A stretch of DNA of 64,000 bases from Actinocorallia sp. API 0066 (lineage in GTDB: Bacteria > Actinomycetota > Actinomycetes > Streptosporangiales > Streptosporangiaceae). Position 1 is the first letter of the stretch; every line of letters starts with the position of its first letter. The position numbers were made by a program, and so were the translations under genes. The stretch covers positions 62,001 through 126,000 of the forward strand of contig NZ_JAJLQY010000011.1 in assembly GCF_020991275.1 (NCBI RefSeq). Direction: 5' to 3'. Of this stretch, positions 25,452 to 34,367 are shown one piece after another. Under the pieces are notes generated by a model. That model had not been told where the DNA came from, made no database searches, and worked only from the letters and a program-made list of their open reading frames with translations.

Positions 25452-26323
25452 GGCCGCCAGTCCCGGGACCTCTCCGGGTTGGCCAAGTCGTCCACCCGAC
25501 GCCGCACCTCTTCGGCGATCTCCTCCCCGTCCTGAAACTTCAACGCCAGCCAACACACCATCCGTAGTTCCTGAAGCGACTTCAACACAGGCCAGCCAGA
25601 CATCCGCGTGACATCGAACCCGTAGACCTCACAGAACTCACGGTACTGATCCCGCGAATGCCACCCAAGATCCCGGTAGACGGCCGTCGCCGTCAGATCC
25701 CACTCCGGCGGCCCCCAGCACACACCGCCGAGATCAAACATCACGACTCGCCCGTCCGGCTGCTTCAACACATTCCCGATGTTGGCGTCGCCGTGGATTA
25801 CCGACCGCGGAAGTTCGAACTCCACCCCCGCCAGCTCGCCATCCAGCCGATCAGCCGCCCCCAGCAGCACATCGTGTTCAGCAGCCGACAATCCCCGAGC
25901 CCGCTTCGCCCGCCCCCGAGCCTGATCCAAGACATCGAGCCCTGGCAGCGAGAGCGACCCCGGCGGCTTCAACGAGTGGAACCTCCGCAGCAGCCGACCA
26001 AGCTCTACAGGCGTGGTCCAATCTCCCTCCGCCGTCCACCACAGCGACACCGCGAGTCCGTCAGCATCCACAGGTTGTTGTCCAGCCAACGGCTCAACAA
26101 CAGGCATCCCCTCCGACAACAACCAGCGAGCGACCTTCACCTCCCGCTGAGCGTTCCCGAACCCACCCGGGCGAGCCACCCGAGCGATCACCCTCCCTTC
26201 AGCCAGGCGAAAAACCGCGCGATCCCCCACACGAAGCAATTCGACCCCCTCACAGGACAGTCCAGCAAGCCCAGCAGCCTCCCGGACCGCGACTCTCGAA
26301 CGATCCGCAAATGAGCCCTCCAT
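25445..26323 (-). CDS. APH-family phosphotransferase
   Basis: 292 residues from ATG 26323 (GGAGGCGG site). Catalytic loop SVIHGDANIGNVLK and the metal-binding MFDLGGVCWGPPEWDLT are intact, so a kinase acting on a small molecule is expected. The N-lobe Lys lies in GRVIARVARPG-type sequence but is not certain. Its place at the edge of the biosynthetic operon leaves open self-resistance by phosphorylation, but nothing in the sequence shows this. Confidence 0.82.
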   Translation of the reverse strand: MEGSFADRSRVAVREAAGLAGLSCEGVELLRVGDRAVFRLAEGRVIARVARPGGFGNAQREVKVARWLLSEGMPVVEPLAGQQPVDADGLAVSLWWTAEGDWTTPVELGRLLRRFHSLKPPGSLSLPGLDVLDQARGRAKRARGLSAAEHDVLLGAADRLDGELAGVEFELPRSVIHGDANIGNVLKQPDGRVVMFDLGGVCWGPPEWDLTATAVYRDLGWHSRDQYREFCEVYGFDVTRMSGWPVLKSLQELRMVCWLALKFQDGEEIAEEVRRRVDDLANPERSRDWRPY

Positions 26324-26484
26324 CACTCCGCCTCCCTCCACACGGGACATCCCACCACGCTACGTCGCCACCCAACCGCTCACACCCACGAGAACTCGGC
26401 TTCCGCCGAGGTGATCTCAGCGGAACAGTCCGGTCGGCCAGGACTCTTGGGGCTAGCGGTGTGGCCAAGTGTGGCGTCCGAGCG

Positions 26485-27339
26485 TTACCTGAGGGCGTCA
26501 ACAGCTCGGGTTATCAGCGCTCGCGCCTCTGCTCCGTAAACGGCCATGTGGGCATACGTCTCGAAGGCCCGGAAGTACTCGGCGAGTTCACCGGGTGCTG
26601 TGACGGTCACTGCGGCGGTCAGCAGTTCCACCCGAACCTGTTCGGTGTCGTACACGGAGAAGTTCCCCAGGGTCCACATGGGCCGCGCCTCTGGGGAGGA
26701 GAAGGGGATCACTCCGAGGGCGACTGAAGGCAGCGACATGACTGTGAGCAGGTGACCAAGCTGCCCGGCCATGGTCTCGGGGTCGGCCATGCGGTAGTAG
26801 AGCACTGACTCTTCCATGACGAACGCGAACCTGTGGTCGCCCTCACGAAGCACTTTGGCCCGAGCCACGCGCGCCGAGACGGCTTCGGCGACGTCGTCAG
26901 GTGTGCCGTGCTGTGCCGCGATGGCGGCCAGCAACGCCCGAGCGTATTCCGGAGTCTGGAGCAGACCGGGTACGACTTGCGAGCAGTAGATCCGGAACAG
27001 GCGGGTCCGCTCGAACAGCGGCATCCGCGACTCTTGGAGCTGCCGAAGGCCGGTCCGTTGTAGCCGACGCCACTCGACGTAGGCTCCTTCGACCGCTCGC
27101 AGAGAGGCCAGTAGGTCTTCGGTCTGCTCCGGTGCTCCGCAGACCTCGCACCACGTCCGGATGTCCTGGGCGTTGGGGGCGCGGGCCGCGTGCTCGATCT
27201 TGGAGACCTTGGTCCGCTCCCAGCCTGCCGCAGCGGCCAGGCTCTTAGCGCTCAGGCGGGCATCTACGCGGAGTTCGCGCAGGCGGTCGGCCAATGCCTG
27301 GCGGGCCGCCCGCACGCTCGACGACGGAGGAGTTCGCAC
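26485..27339 (-). CDS. XRE-family regulator with DUF5753 domain
   Basis: 284 residues. HTH: LRVDARLSAKSLAAAAGWER then TKVSKIEHAARAP. The linker (LLASLRAVEGAYVEWRRLQ) leads to the DUF5753 sensor-like domain: SQVVPGLLQTPEYARALLAA, FAFVMEESVLYYRM, GVIPFSSPEARPMWTLGNF, and EYFRAFETYAHMAVYG. It is the intact version of the broken gene at 13956. It lies 17 bases after DUF6879 copy 2. Confidence 0.92.
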   Translation of the reverse strand: MRTPPSSSVRAARQALADRLRELRVDARLSAKSLAAAAGWERTKVSKIEHAARAPNAQDIRTWCEVCGAPEQTEDLLASLRAVEGAYVEWRRLQRTGLRQLQESRMPLFERTRLFRIYCSQVVPGLLQTPEYARALLAAIAAQHGTPDDVAEAVSARVARAKVLREGDHRFAFVMEESVLYYRMADPETMAGQLGHLLTVMSLPSVALGVIPFSSPEARPMWTLGNFSVYDTEQVRVELLTAAVTVTAPGELAEYFRAFETYAHMAVYGAEARALITRAVDALR

Positions 27340-27356
27340 GATGGGTTGAACGGCTT

Positions 27357-27872
27357 TCAGACGAGACGGAAGTCGCGGTGGTCGGTGGCCCGGTCCCAGA
27401 CCGCCTCGAACGCCTGGACGCAGAGCTCGACCACCGCTGGCTCGTCCCGCATCTCCTTCGGTCCGGACGAGCCGTCCCCGGTGAAGTGGTTGAACCGTAC
27501 GAGGCGCCCGTCAAAGACCCAGAAGTCATTTCCTGGCAGGCACAGGTCTGACGCGAGCCGCCGGGGCAGCCAGCGCACTCGCTCACCGGCGCGTAGGTTC
27601 ATCGACTCAGTGACGGCGTACTCGAACTTGATGTAGTCGGTGACGGGCTCGGACACGATCCGAGCCCGTCGCACTTCTACCCCACGCGCTACGGCACCGC
27701 CGATGAGTTCCAGCCAAGCGGCCTCCCGCGCGGAGCGGTCGAACGGCGCGCCTCCCTGGAAGGCGACGAACGAGGGATCAGACGGCACATAGGCGTCCCG
27801 CATCTCCAGGTGAACCGCCGAGACCGTGGTGGCCTTGATCAGCTCATCGAATGTCGGGACCGACACCTGCAA
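27357..27872 (-). CDS. DUF6879-family protein, copy 2
   Basis: 171 residues. RRARIVSEPVTDYIKFEYAV, ERVRWLPRRLASDL and FWVFDGRLVRFNHFTGDG match copy 1 at 13426-13953. The start overlaps the upstream small gene by 29 bases. It belongs to the second small-protein/DUF6879/XRE module. Unknown function. Confidence 0.87.
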   Translation of the reverse strand: MQVSVPTFDELIKATTVSAVHLEMRDAYVPSDPSFVAFQGGAPFDRSAREAAWLELIGGAVARGVEVRRARIVSEPVTDYIKFEYAVTESMNLRAGERVRWLPRRLASDLCLPGNDFWVFDGRLVRFNHFTGDGSSGPKEMRDEPAVVELCVQAFEAVWDRATDHRDFRLV

Positions 27873-28098
27873 GATGCACCTCCAGCGCCTTCAGGATGAG
27901 CCCCCTCATCCGCGCGGGGAGCCGCACCACCGACTCGTCGTCCGCGATCGGGCTGTGCGCCGCGATCGCCCTGAGCGTCTCCACGTCCTTGACCGTCCAC
28001 CCGTGGAACAGGAAGTCTCCGGTCTCCGGGTCAACGGACACCGACGGGCACTCGTCGCCGTCGGTCGCGGGGTCGATCCCGATGAACGTTACCGCCAT
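27844..28098 (-). CDS. Small hypothetical protein of the DUF6879/XRE module, copy 2
   Basis: 84 residues from ATG 28098 with a perfect GGAGG site. VTFIGIDPATDGDECPSVSV and GDFLFHGWTVKDVETL are recognisably related to the first part of the protein at 13047-13481. It is first in its operon, as is copy 1. Function unknown. Confidence 0.75.
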   Translation of the reverse strand: MAVTFIGIDPATDGDECPSVSVDPETGDFLFHGWTVKDVETLRAIAAHSPIADDESVVRLPARMRGLILKALEVHLAGVGPDIR

Positions 28099-28379
28099 GG
28101 CCGCCTCCAAGATGATGTGATGTGCTGCAAAGTGGCACCTTGCTCACCACCCCTACCCACCTGCGCACTTCACGCCGCAGCAATGACCGCTCACGGCCAT
28201 ATCAGCCACATACCGCCACACAAGGCTGTCGCTGCCGGGTGCCCGTATAGGCATGTAAGCGTTACACCCGCCTGTGTGCGCCCTCGTTGGTCTATGGACT
28301 GCGGATGACTCAACCGGGCGCTGGGGGTGGCTGGGGACAAGCAGGGTTGGGGGGTGTGGCTGGGAGAGATACTGAGGGC

Positions 28380-29243
28380 ATGCCGGAGTTGCCTGAAGTG
28401 GAATCGCTTGGCGCGTTTCTGCGCGAGCATGCCGTTGGCAAGGCGGTTGCCAGGATTGATGTGGCGGCCGTGGCTGCGTTGAAGACCTATGATCCGCCTG
28501 TCTCGGCGCTTCAGGGGCTTGCCGTGACGGGGGCGTCTCGGCATGGGAAGTTTCTGGACATTGACGTGGATGGGCTGCACCTTGTTGTCCACCTGGCTCG
28601 GGCGGGCTGGCTGCGGTGGCGGGCGGAGTTGCCTGCGGCGCCGCCTCGGCCCAGTCGTAAGAACCCGCTTGCCCTACGGGTCCACCTCGATGATGGGTCT
28701 GGGTTTGACCTGACTGAGGCTGGGACGAAGAAGGGGCTTGCCGTTTATGTCGTGCGGGACGCGCTTGAGGTGCCGGGGGTCGCTGGGCTGGGGATCGACC
28801 CGCTCGGGTCGGAGTTCACGCCGGAGGCGCTGTATGCCCTCACTCAGGGGTCCCGGACGAGGATCAAGGGTCTGCTGCGGGACCAGAAGATCATCGCGGG
28901 GATAGGCAACGCCTACTCCGACGAGGTGTTGCATGCCGCGAAGATGTCGCCCTACAAGATCGCGGGAACGCTTTCCGAGGGGGAGGCCGCCGACCTCCAC
29001 GGTGTCATCACCACCACCCTGAACGACGCCGTGGAGCGGTCCCGGGGCCTGGCCGCGGGCGATCTCAAGTCGGAGAAGAAGCTGGGGCTGCGCGTCCACG
29101 GGCGGACGGGGCAGCCCTGCCCGGTCTGCGGCGACACCATCAGGGAGGTGTCGTTCGCCGACTCGTCCTTCCAGTACTGCCCCACCTGCCAGACGGGCGG
29201 CAAGCCCCTGGCGGACCGCCGGATGTCCCGTCTGCTCAGGTGA
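28380..29243 (+). CDS. Fpg/Nei-family DNA glycosylase/AP lyase
   Basis: 287 residues. The mature N-terminus PELPEVESLGAFL provides the catalytic Pro and Glu. The helix-two-turn-helix region has KIIAGIGNAYSDEVLHAAKM. The zinc finger PCPVCGDTI then QYCPTCQTGGKPLADRRMSR closes the protein. It removes oxidised bases and nicks the AP site. The start is fixed by MPELPEVE. It is one of the Fpg-like paralogues, not necessarily the main MutM. Confidence 0.9.
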   Translation: MPELPEVESLGAFLREHAVGKAVARIDVAAVAALKTYDPPVSALQGLAVTGASRHGKFLDIDVDGLHLVVHLARAGWLRWRAELPAAPPRPSRKNPLALRVHLDDGSGFDLTEAGTKKGLAVYVVRDALEVPGVAGLGIDPLGSEFTPEALYALTQGSRTRIKGLLRDQKIIAGIGNAYSDEVLHAAKMSPYKIAGTLSEGEAADLHGVITTTLNDAVERSRGLAAGDLKSEKKLGLRVHGRTGQPCPVCGDTIREVSFADSSFQYCPTCQTGGKPLADRRMSRLLR

Positions 29244-29259
29244 GGGGAGTCAGCGCCGC

Positions 29260-29727
29260 CTAGCGGACCTTGGGCAGCTCGCCGAACAGTTCGGAGACGA
29301 GCTCCCAGCGGTCGATGTCACAGCCGTTCTTGCGCGCGTAGGAGGCGTCCACCGGCTTGCCCTGGTAGGTGCCGGTGACGGTGCCCTGCTCCGGGCCGCC
29401 GTACAGCTCGGTGCACGCGGTGCCGGGCGGCGTGGGCTCGAACGCCTTGGGTCCCGAGGCGGCGAGCTGGGCGCAGGCGGCGGCGGGCTTCGGGTGGGTG
29501 CCGCCGGGCGGGTCACACTTCAGTGTCCACGTCTCCTCCTCGGCGCCGGGCGCCTTGGCGAGCGTGATGGTGAGTTCGGTCACGCCGGCGGCGCCGGGCC
29601 CCGCCGACGGCGAGGTGGTGACGGTGTCCTGCGAGTCGGGTGGCTGCGAACCACAGGCGGTGGCGGCCGTGAGGGCGGCGGCGAGCAGCAGGAGCTTCGC
29701 GGCGGTCCCGGGCGATGAGGTCCTCAT
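29260..29727 (-). CDS. Subtilisin-inhibitor (SSI)-like lipoprotein
   Basis: 155 residues. The N-terminus is a lipoprotein signal (LLLLAAALTAATACGS, lipidation Cys at about 25). The rest matches the SSI family: TELTITLAKAPG, then TWTLKCDPPGGTHPKPAAAC, ACTELYGGPEQGTVTGTYQG and a final C-terminal Cys. The expected four Cys for two disulfides are present. Normal SSI proteins are freely secreted; here a membrane anchor is predicted. The reactive-site loop lies around the third Cys and cannot be assigned exactly. Confidence 0.82.
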   Translation of the reverse strand: MRTSSPGTAAKLLLLAAALTAATACGSQPPDSQDTVTTSPSAGPGAAGVTELTITLAKAPGAEEETWTLKCDPPGGTHPKPAAACAQLAASGPKAFEPTPPGTACTELYGGPEQGTVTGTYQGKPVDASYARKNGCDIDRWELVSELFGELPKVR

Positions 29728-29762
29728 GCGCGATTCGACGCGGGCCCTCCCGGCACGGTTCC

Positions 29763-30107
29763 ATGGGTCCCGTGATGAATTTCGGCGGAGTGCCGGGCGT
29801 CGGCGTGACCGGGGTGCCGGACGGCGCCTACCTACTCGACGTCCGTGAGCAGGACGAATGGGACGCGGGCCATGCCCCGCAGGCCGTCCACATCCCGATG
29901 AGCGCGCTGAACCAGCGGGCGGGGGAGATCCCGCAGGACCGCGAGGTGTACGTGGTGTGCCGGGTCGGCGGGCGTTCGGCGCAGGTCGCGGCGGCGCTCA
30001 ACAACGCGGGCTGGAAGGCGCTCAACGTGGAGGGCGGCATGCTCGCGTGGGCGGGCCACGGGCTGCCCGTGACGGCCGTGGGCGGCGGCGAGCCTTACAT
30101 CGCCTGA
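29763..30107 (+). CDS. Rhodanese-like domain protein
   Basis: 114 residues from ATG 29763 (ATG 29775 is an alternative). The rhodanese fold is complete: LLDVREQDEWDAGHAPQAVH, then the active-site loop VYVVCRVGGRSAQVAAAL with catalytic Cys, then ALNVEGGMLAWAGHGLPV. Single-domain rhodaneses carry persulfide sulfur. It precedes the thiamine-type transporter, but a strong hairpin separates the two. Confidence 0.88.
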   Translation: MGPVMNFGGVPGVGVTGVPDGAYLLDVREQDEWDAGHAPQAVHIPMSALNQRAGEIPQDREVYVVCRVGGRSAQVAAALNNAGWKALNVEGGMLAWAGHGLPVTAVGGGEPYIA

Positions 30108-30115
30108 TCGGCGTG

Positions 30116-30151
30116 CGCCCGGGGGGTAAGGGAAGCGTCACCCCCCGGGCG
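30116..30151 (+). terminator. Strong GC hairpin after the rhodanese gene
   Basis: A perfect 12-bp stem CGCCCGGGGGGT / ACCCCCCGGGCG with a 12-base loop, eight bases past the stop codon, without a T-run. Confidence 0.7.
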
Positions 30152-30197
30152 TAGGGGATAAATGGGGCTGTGGGTACGATTCGCGACGAATAACCCA

Positions 30198-30286
30198 CCG
30201 CGGGAGCTCGGAAACGGCCGGGCTGAGAGGGCGACCCGAGTCGCCGACCGCATGAACCTGTCCGGGTAATGCCGGCGTAGGGAGAA
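30198..30286 (+). ncRNA. TPP riboswitch (THI element)
   Basis: The conserved blocks of the thiamine pyrophosphate aptamer are present in order: CGCGGGAGCTCGG at the 5' side, GGGCTGAGAGGG (30220-30231), CCGACCGCATGAACCTG (30244-30260), and CCGGGTAATGCCGGCGTAGGGAG. The last element lies only about a dozen bases from the start codon, so control is probably at translation initiation. It governs the transporter at 30298. Confidence 0.95.
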
Positions 30287-30297
30287 GTGCTCCTCGC

Positions 30298-31704
30298 ATG
30301 TCCTCAAGCACGTCTACAGGCGCGCCCGAAAACGCGCCCGAGAAGGCCGGGCCCGCGCCCGCCGAAGCACCCCTCACCCTTGACGAACCCGCCCCCAGAG
30401 TCCTCTCGTTCTGGGACCAGAGCGCGTTCTGGGCGAACCTCGGCGTCAGCCTGTTCGCCTTCTCCGGCGCCTACACCGTGCTCGCGCCCAGCGTGGACGG
30501 GGTGCCGCAGCTCTCGATCGCGGCGGGCATCACCGCGATGATCATCGGCACCGTGGTCGGCGGGCTCATGCTCGGCCTCGCCGCGGTGACCGGCGCCCGC
30601 ACCGGACGGCCCGCGATGGTCCTGCTGCGCGGCCTGTTCGGGGCCCGGCTCTCCTACGTGCCGACCGTGCTCAACGTCGTCCAGCTCATCGGCTGGGGCA
30701 CGTTCGAGCTCGTCGTCATCTCCGACGCCGCCTACGAGCTGTTCGGCGGCGGCCCGCGCTGGGTCTACGTGCTGGCCGCCGGTGTGCTCACGACGGTCCT
30801 GACGATCTGGCCGCTCGGCTCGGTCCGGCTGTTGCGCCGGGTCGTCACCATCGCCGTGGTGATCGCGCTCGGCTGGTTCTACCTCCAGTTCTTCCGGGAG
30901 GGGCTGCCCTCCCTGACCGACAACCCCGGGCCGTCCGGGAGCGCGCCGTTCGGCTCCGACTGGAGCCTGTTCTGGCTCGCGACCGACGCGGCCCTCGCCG
31001 TCTCGATCTCGTGGGTGCCGCTCGCCGCCGACTACACCCGGCACTCACGCAGTGAGCGAGCCGCGTTCGGAGCGGCCAGCGGCGCCTACGCGCTGACCCA
31101 GATCATCGCCTACACGCTCGGACTCTTCGCGCTCGTCCTGGCCACCCAGGGCGGCGGCGTCTACCAGCCGTTCCTCTCGGTGACGCTGGGCGCGGTCTTC
31201 TTCTTTGTGTTCGTGCTGCGCGAGGCCGACCAGTCGTTCGCGAACGTGTACTCGACGGCGCTCTCGATCCAGAACCTCCTGCCCCGCGTGGACCGGCGCG
31301 TCCTCAGCATCGGGCTCGGCACCCTCATCACGGTGCTCGCCTTCTGGCTGACCATGGGCGACGACTACTACAACTTCCTCGCCCTCATCGGCTCGGTCTT
31401 TGTGCCGATGCTCGGCGTGCTGGCCGCCGACTTCTTCCTCGGCCGGGGACGGCACGGCTGGAACACCGCGCAGGACGCGCCGTCGCGCTGGTCGATGATC
31501 GCGGCGTGGGCGGGCGGCTTCACCGTCTACCAGCTCATCAACCCCGGCCACCTGGGCGCCTGGACCGACTTCTGGAAGGGCGCGCAGGAGGCGATCGGCC
31601 TGACGGTCCAGCCTTGGATGAGCGCGTCTCTGCTGTCGTTCCTCGTGGCGGCGGCGCTGGCTTTCGCCATCGGAAGGATCCCGGGCATACGGGAATCGGC
31701 CTAG
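30298..31704 (+). CDS. cytX: NCS1-family transporter, CytX-like (hydroxymethylpyrimidine uptake)
   Basis: 468 residues with a cytosolic N-terminal tail and about 12 membrane helices. NCS1 features are SFWDQSAFWANLGVSLFAFS in helix 1, SWVPLAADYTRHSRSERAAF and the DDYYNFLALIGSVFVPMLGV region. Control by a TPP riboswitch makes the thiamine precursor HMP the likely substrate; the CytX name rests on that combination rather than on sequence alone. Confidence 0.87.
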   Translation: MSSSTSTGAPENAPEKAGPAPAEAPLTLDEPAPRVLSFWDQSAFWANLGVSLFAFSGAYTVLAPSVDGVPQLSIAAGITAMIIGTVVGGLMLGLAAVTGARTGRPAMVLLRGLFGARLSYVPTVLNVVQLIGWGTFELVVISDAAYELFGGGPRWVYVLAAGVLTTVLTIWPLGSVRLLRRVVTIAVVIALGWFYLQFFREGLPSLTDNPGPSGSAPFGSDWSLFWLATDAALAVSISWVPLAADYTRHSRSERAAFGAASGAYALTQIIAYTLGLFALVLATQGGGVYQPFLSVTLGAVFFFVFVLREADQSFANVYSTALSIQNLLPRVDRRVLSIGLGTLITVLAFWLTMGDDYYNFLALIGSVFVPMLGVLAADFFLGRGRHGWNTAQDAPSRWSMIAAWAGGFTVYQLINPGHLGAWTDFWKGAQEAIGLTVQPWMSASLLSFLVAAALAFAIGRIPGIRESA

Positions 31705-31734
31705 CGCGGGGCGTCCGCCGCCCTTGATGGGACG

Positions 31735-33600
31735 ATGGCGGGCGTGATGCTCCCAGACGAAGGCGGCCGGAACGCGCGTGAGGTGCTGGCCAGCGCGGCT
31801 GATCCGATCGTCGCCGTGGACACCGGCGGCCGGGTGATCCTCTGGAACCCGGCCGCCGAGCGGCTGTTCGGCTGGACGGCAGAGGAGATCGTCGGCCGGG
31901 TGCCGCCGATCGTCCCGGACGAGCTGACCGCCGAGCACCACGCGGTGCTGGAGCGCGTCAGATCGGCCGGGGCGCACGTGTCCATCGGGACGCGGCGGCG
32001 GACCAGGGCCCGCGACCTCATCGACGTCAGGATCGACACCAGCGCGCTGCGGGACGGCTCCGGCGCGCTCACCGGCTGGGTGTCGGTGTTCCACCCGGTC
32101 GCCGAGCCGGAGACGCGGGCCGTCGCGGAGAAGGCGCGGCTGGTCCGGCGGCTCAACGACATCCTCGGCGACCTCAACTCGGCGCTCGACCTCGACCTGG
32201 TGCTCGACCGGATCACCGCCGCGCTGGTCGAGCTGACCGGCGCGGACGCCGCCGCGTTCGTCCGGATCGAGGGGGCGCGGCTGCGCCTGGTCACGGCGCG
32301 CGGGCTGCCCGACGAGATGCTGGGCGCCTCGGTCGATCTGGAGCCGAGCCTCGTCACGGAGCTGCTCGACTCGGGACGGGCGGTGATGCTGGCGTCCGGG
32401 CCTCGGGTGACCGACCTCATCTGGCAGCGCCTGCCCGACCTGCACACGGTCGCCCTGGGCATGGCGCACCTGGGCAACCGGCCTTACGGCGCCCTGTACG
32501 CGTTGTTCGCCGGACGCACCACGGGCCACACCGAGCTGGAACTCCTGGAGTTGCTCGCGGGGCATGCGGGCGTCGCCGTAGGCAACGCCGTCGCCTATCA
32601 GGAGGTGGTCCGGCAGCGGGCGCACGAGCGCGCCGTCATCGACGCGAGCGCGGACGGCATCGCGGTGCTCGACACCGACGGCCTCGTCTGCCAGTGGAAC
32701 CCGGCGGCGACCCGGATCACCGGACGGGACGCCGTCGCCGCGCACGGGGCCGGGCTGCCGTTCCCGTACTCGCCCGGCGAGACCGTCAGCCACCTGCTGC
32801 CGAACGGGACGTGGATCGACGTGCTCGCCGCGAAGATCGAGGAGACGGGCGAGATCGTGGTGGACTTCCGCGACGTCACCGCCGCGAAGGAGCTGGAGGA
32901 GTCCAAGGACCTGTTCCTGGCGACGACGGGGCACGAGCTGCGCACGCCGATCACCGTGGTGCAGGGGTTCGCCGAGACCCTCGTGACCCGCTGGGACGAG
33001 CTGCCGGACGCCGAGCGGCGGCGCGCCGTCGGGATGATCGCCGACCGGGGCAGGGCGATGGGCAGGCTTGTCGAGCAACTGCTGCTCGGCTCGCGGGCGG
33101 GCTCGGCGCGGCCGCCCGTCACGCCGGTGCCGTTCGACCTCGGGGGGCTGCTGCGCCGTGTCGTTCCGGCGTTCCGTACGCTGTCCCAGGCGCACCGATT
33201 GGAGTGCGCCGTGCCGGAAGACCTTCCTACAGCGTACGGGGACGTGCTGGCGACCGACATCATCGTCGGGCAGCTAGTGGAGAACGCCTACAAGTACTCG
33301 CCTGACGGCGGCCTCATCGAGGTCACGGCGGGTAGAGCGGGGGACAGGCTCGTGGTGACCATCGACGACGAGGGAATCGGCGTCGCCGACGGCGACCACG
33401 AGCGGATCTTCGAACGGTTCGTGCAGGGCGAGGCGGGGGACAGGCGTCGTTTCGGCGGCGTCGGGCTCGGCCTCTACATCGCCCGTCGGCTCGCGACGGC
33501 GCAGGGCGGCGACGTCACCGCGCACTCGCGGGCGGGCGGCGGAACGCGCATGCGGTTGACCGTCCCGATCGCGGATGTGACGGACGAAACGCGCGTGTGA
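31735..33600 (+). CDS. PAS-GAF sensor histidine kinase
   Basis: 621 residues with no membrane helix. Domains: PAS at about 14-120 (ADPIVAVDTGGRVILWNPAA), GAF at about 145-285 (LDLVLDRITAALVELTGADA), a second PAS-like segment at about 300-385, then the HisKA H-box ATTGHELRTPITVVQGFAE and a HATPase domain with N-box LVENAYKYSPDGG, GIGVADGDHERIFERF and GVGLGLYIARRLA. It is an orphan in this window: no response regulator is adjacent, so the partner must be elsewhere. It is followed by anti-sigma and STAS genes. Confidence 0.9.
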   Translation: MAGVMLPDEGGRNAREVLASAADPIVAVDTGGRVILWNPAAERLFGWTAEEIVGRVPPIVPDELTAEHHAVLERVRSAGAHVSIGTRRRTRARDLIDVRIDTSALRDGSGALTGWVSVFHPVAEPETRAVAEKARLVRRLNDILGDLNSALDLDLVLDRITAALVELTGADAAAFVRIEGARLRLVTARGLPDEMLGASVDLEPSLVTELLDSGRAVMLASGPRVTDLIWQRLPDLHTVALGMAHLGNRPYGALYALFAGRTTGHTELELLELLAGHAGVAVGNAVAYQEVVRQRAHERAVIDASADGIAVLDTDGLVCQWNPAATRITGRDAVAAHGAGLPFPYSPGETVSHLLPNGTWIDVLAAKIEETGEIVVDFRDVTAAKELEESKDLFLATTGHELRTPITVVQGFAETLVTRWDELPDAERRRAVGMIADRGRAMGRLVEQLLLGSRAGSARPPVTPVPFDLGGLLRRVVPAFRTLSQAHRLECAVPEDLPTAYGDVLATDIIVGQLVENAYKYSPDGGLIEVTAGRAGDRLVVTIDDEGIGVADGDHERIFERFVQGEAGDRRRFGGVGLGLYIARRLATAQGGDVTAHSRAGGGTRMRLTVPIADVTDETRV

Positions 33601-33773
33601 CGAATAACCGGGCGTGGCCGTGGAAAAGTCTCCGGTGTAGGGGCCGTGACCTTCGGGTCGGTCAGTCGTTGGACCGGGAAACCGCTGTTACGTCCTGGTT
33701 TCTGGCCGGGACATACGGGGCATTTCGGTCGGTAACAGAAGGTCAAGCGGATCGAGCAGAGGAGGTCCCGGCG

Positions 33774-34268
33774 ATGAGCATCGTCCACCTGCCTCATTCC
33801 GCGGCCGGTGTCTCCGCGGTACGGCGCAGGCTCGTCCGCGAACTCCTCGCCTGGGGCGTCTCGGACGAGGTCGCCGACGACGCCGCGGTCATCGTGAGCG
33901 AACTGCTGAGCAACGCGCTCCGGCACGCCAGGCCGCTGCCCGGACCCGAGCCGCAGATCAAGGCGGCATGGGCGCGGATCGGCGACATCGTGGAGCTCTC
34001 CGTCTCCGACGGCGGGGCGATCACCGAGCCGCGCAAGGGCCAACCCGCGCTGTCGTCGCTGGGAGGCCGCGGCCTCGGCATCGTCGAGACCCTCTCCCAG
34101 GCGTGGGGGGTGCGCCGCGACGACCACGGCAGCACCGTCTGGGCCCACCTGCACGCGCCCTCGGTCTTCCCGCTGGACGCCGACGAGTTCGTCGACGCCT
34201 CGGACAGGGTGAACACCGGGGAAAGGTTCATCCAAGGAACGGGCACCCCCGTGCAAAATCTTTCCTGA
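33774..34268 (+). CDS. RsbW/SpoIIAB-like anti-sigma factor histidine-kinase-fold protein
   Basis: 164 residues from ATG 33774 with a strong GAGGAGGT site. The ATP-binding motifs are SELLSNALRHARPLPG (N-box), VSDGGAI and GGRGLGIVETLSQAWGV. Such proteins hold a sigma factor or phosphorylate a STAS partner. The STAS gene at 34910 is close enough to be that partner. Confidence 0.85.
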   Translation: MSIVHLPHSAAGVSAVRRRLVRELLAWGVSDEVADDAAVIVSELLSNALRHARPLPGPEPQIKAAWARIGDIVELSVSDGGAITEPRKGQPALSSLGGRGLGIVETLSQAWGVRRDDHGSTVWAHLHAPSVFPLDADEFVDASDRVNTGERFIQGTGTPVQNLS

Positions 34269-34367
34269 CCACCCGCTAGTGTCCTCTCCCAAGCTCGGGG
34301 TGCTGTCGTGCCCCCGTCGGTAGCACTCCGGGCAGCCAAGCTCCCCTTCCCGGGACGGCCTCCCGCG

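Noticed and set aside
25445-26323. Calling the APH-family enzyme an antibiotic-resistance gene
   Set aside because: The family is broad and no substrate-specific motif is visible; only the fold and catalytic residues are supported.
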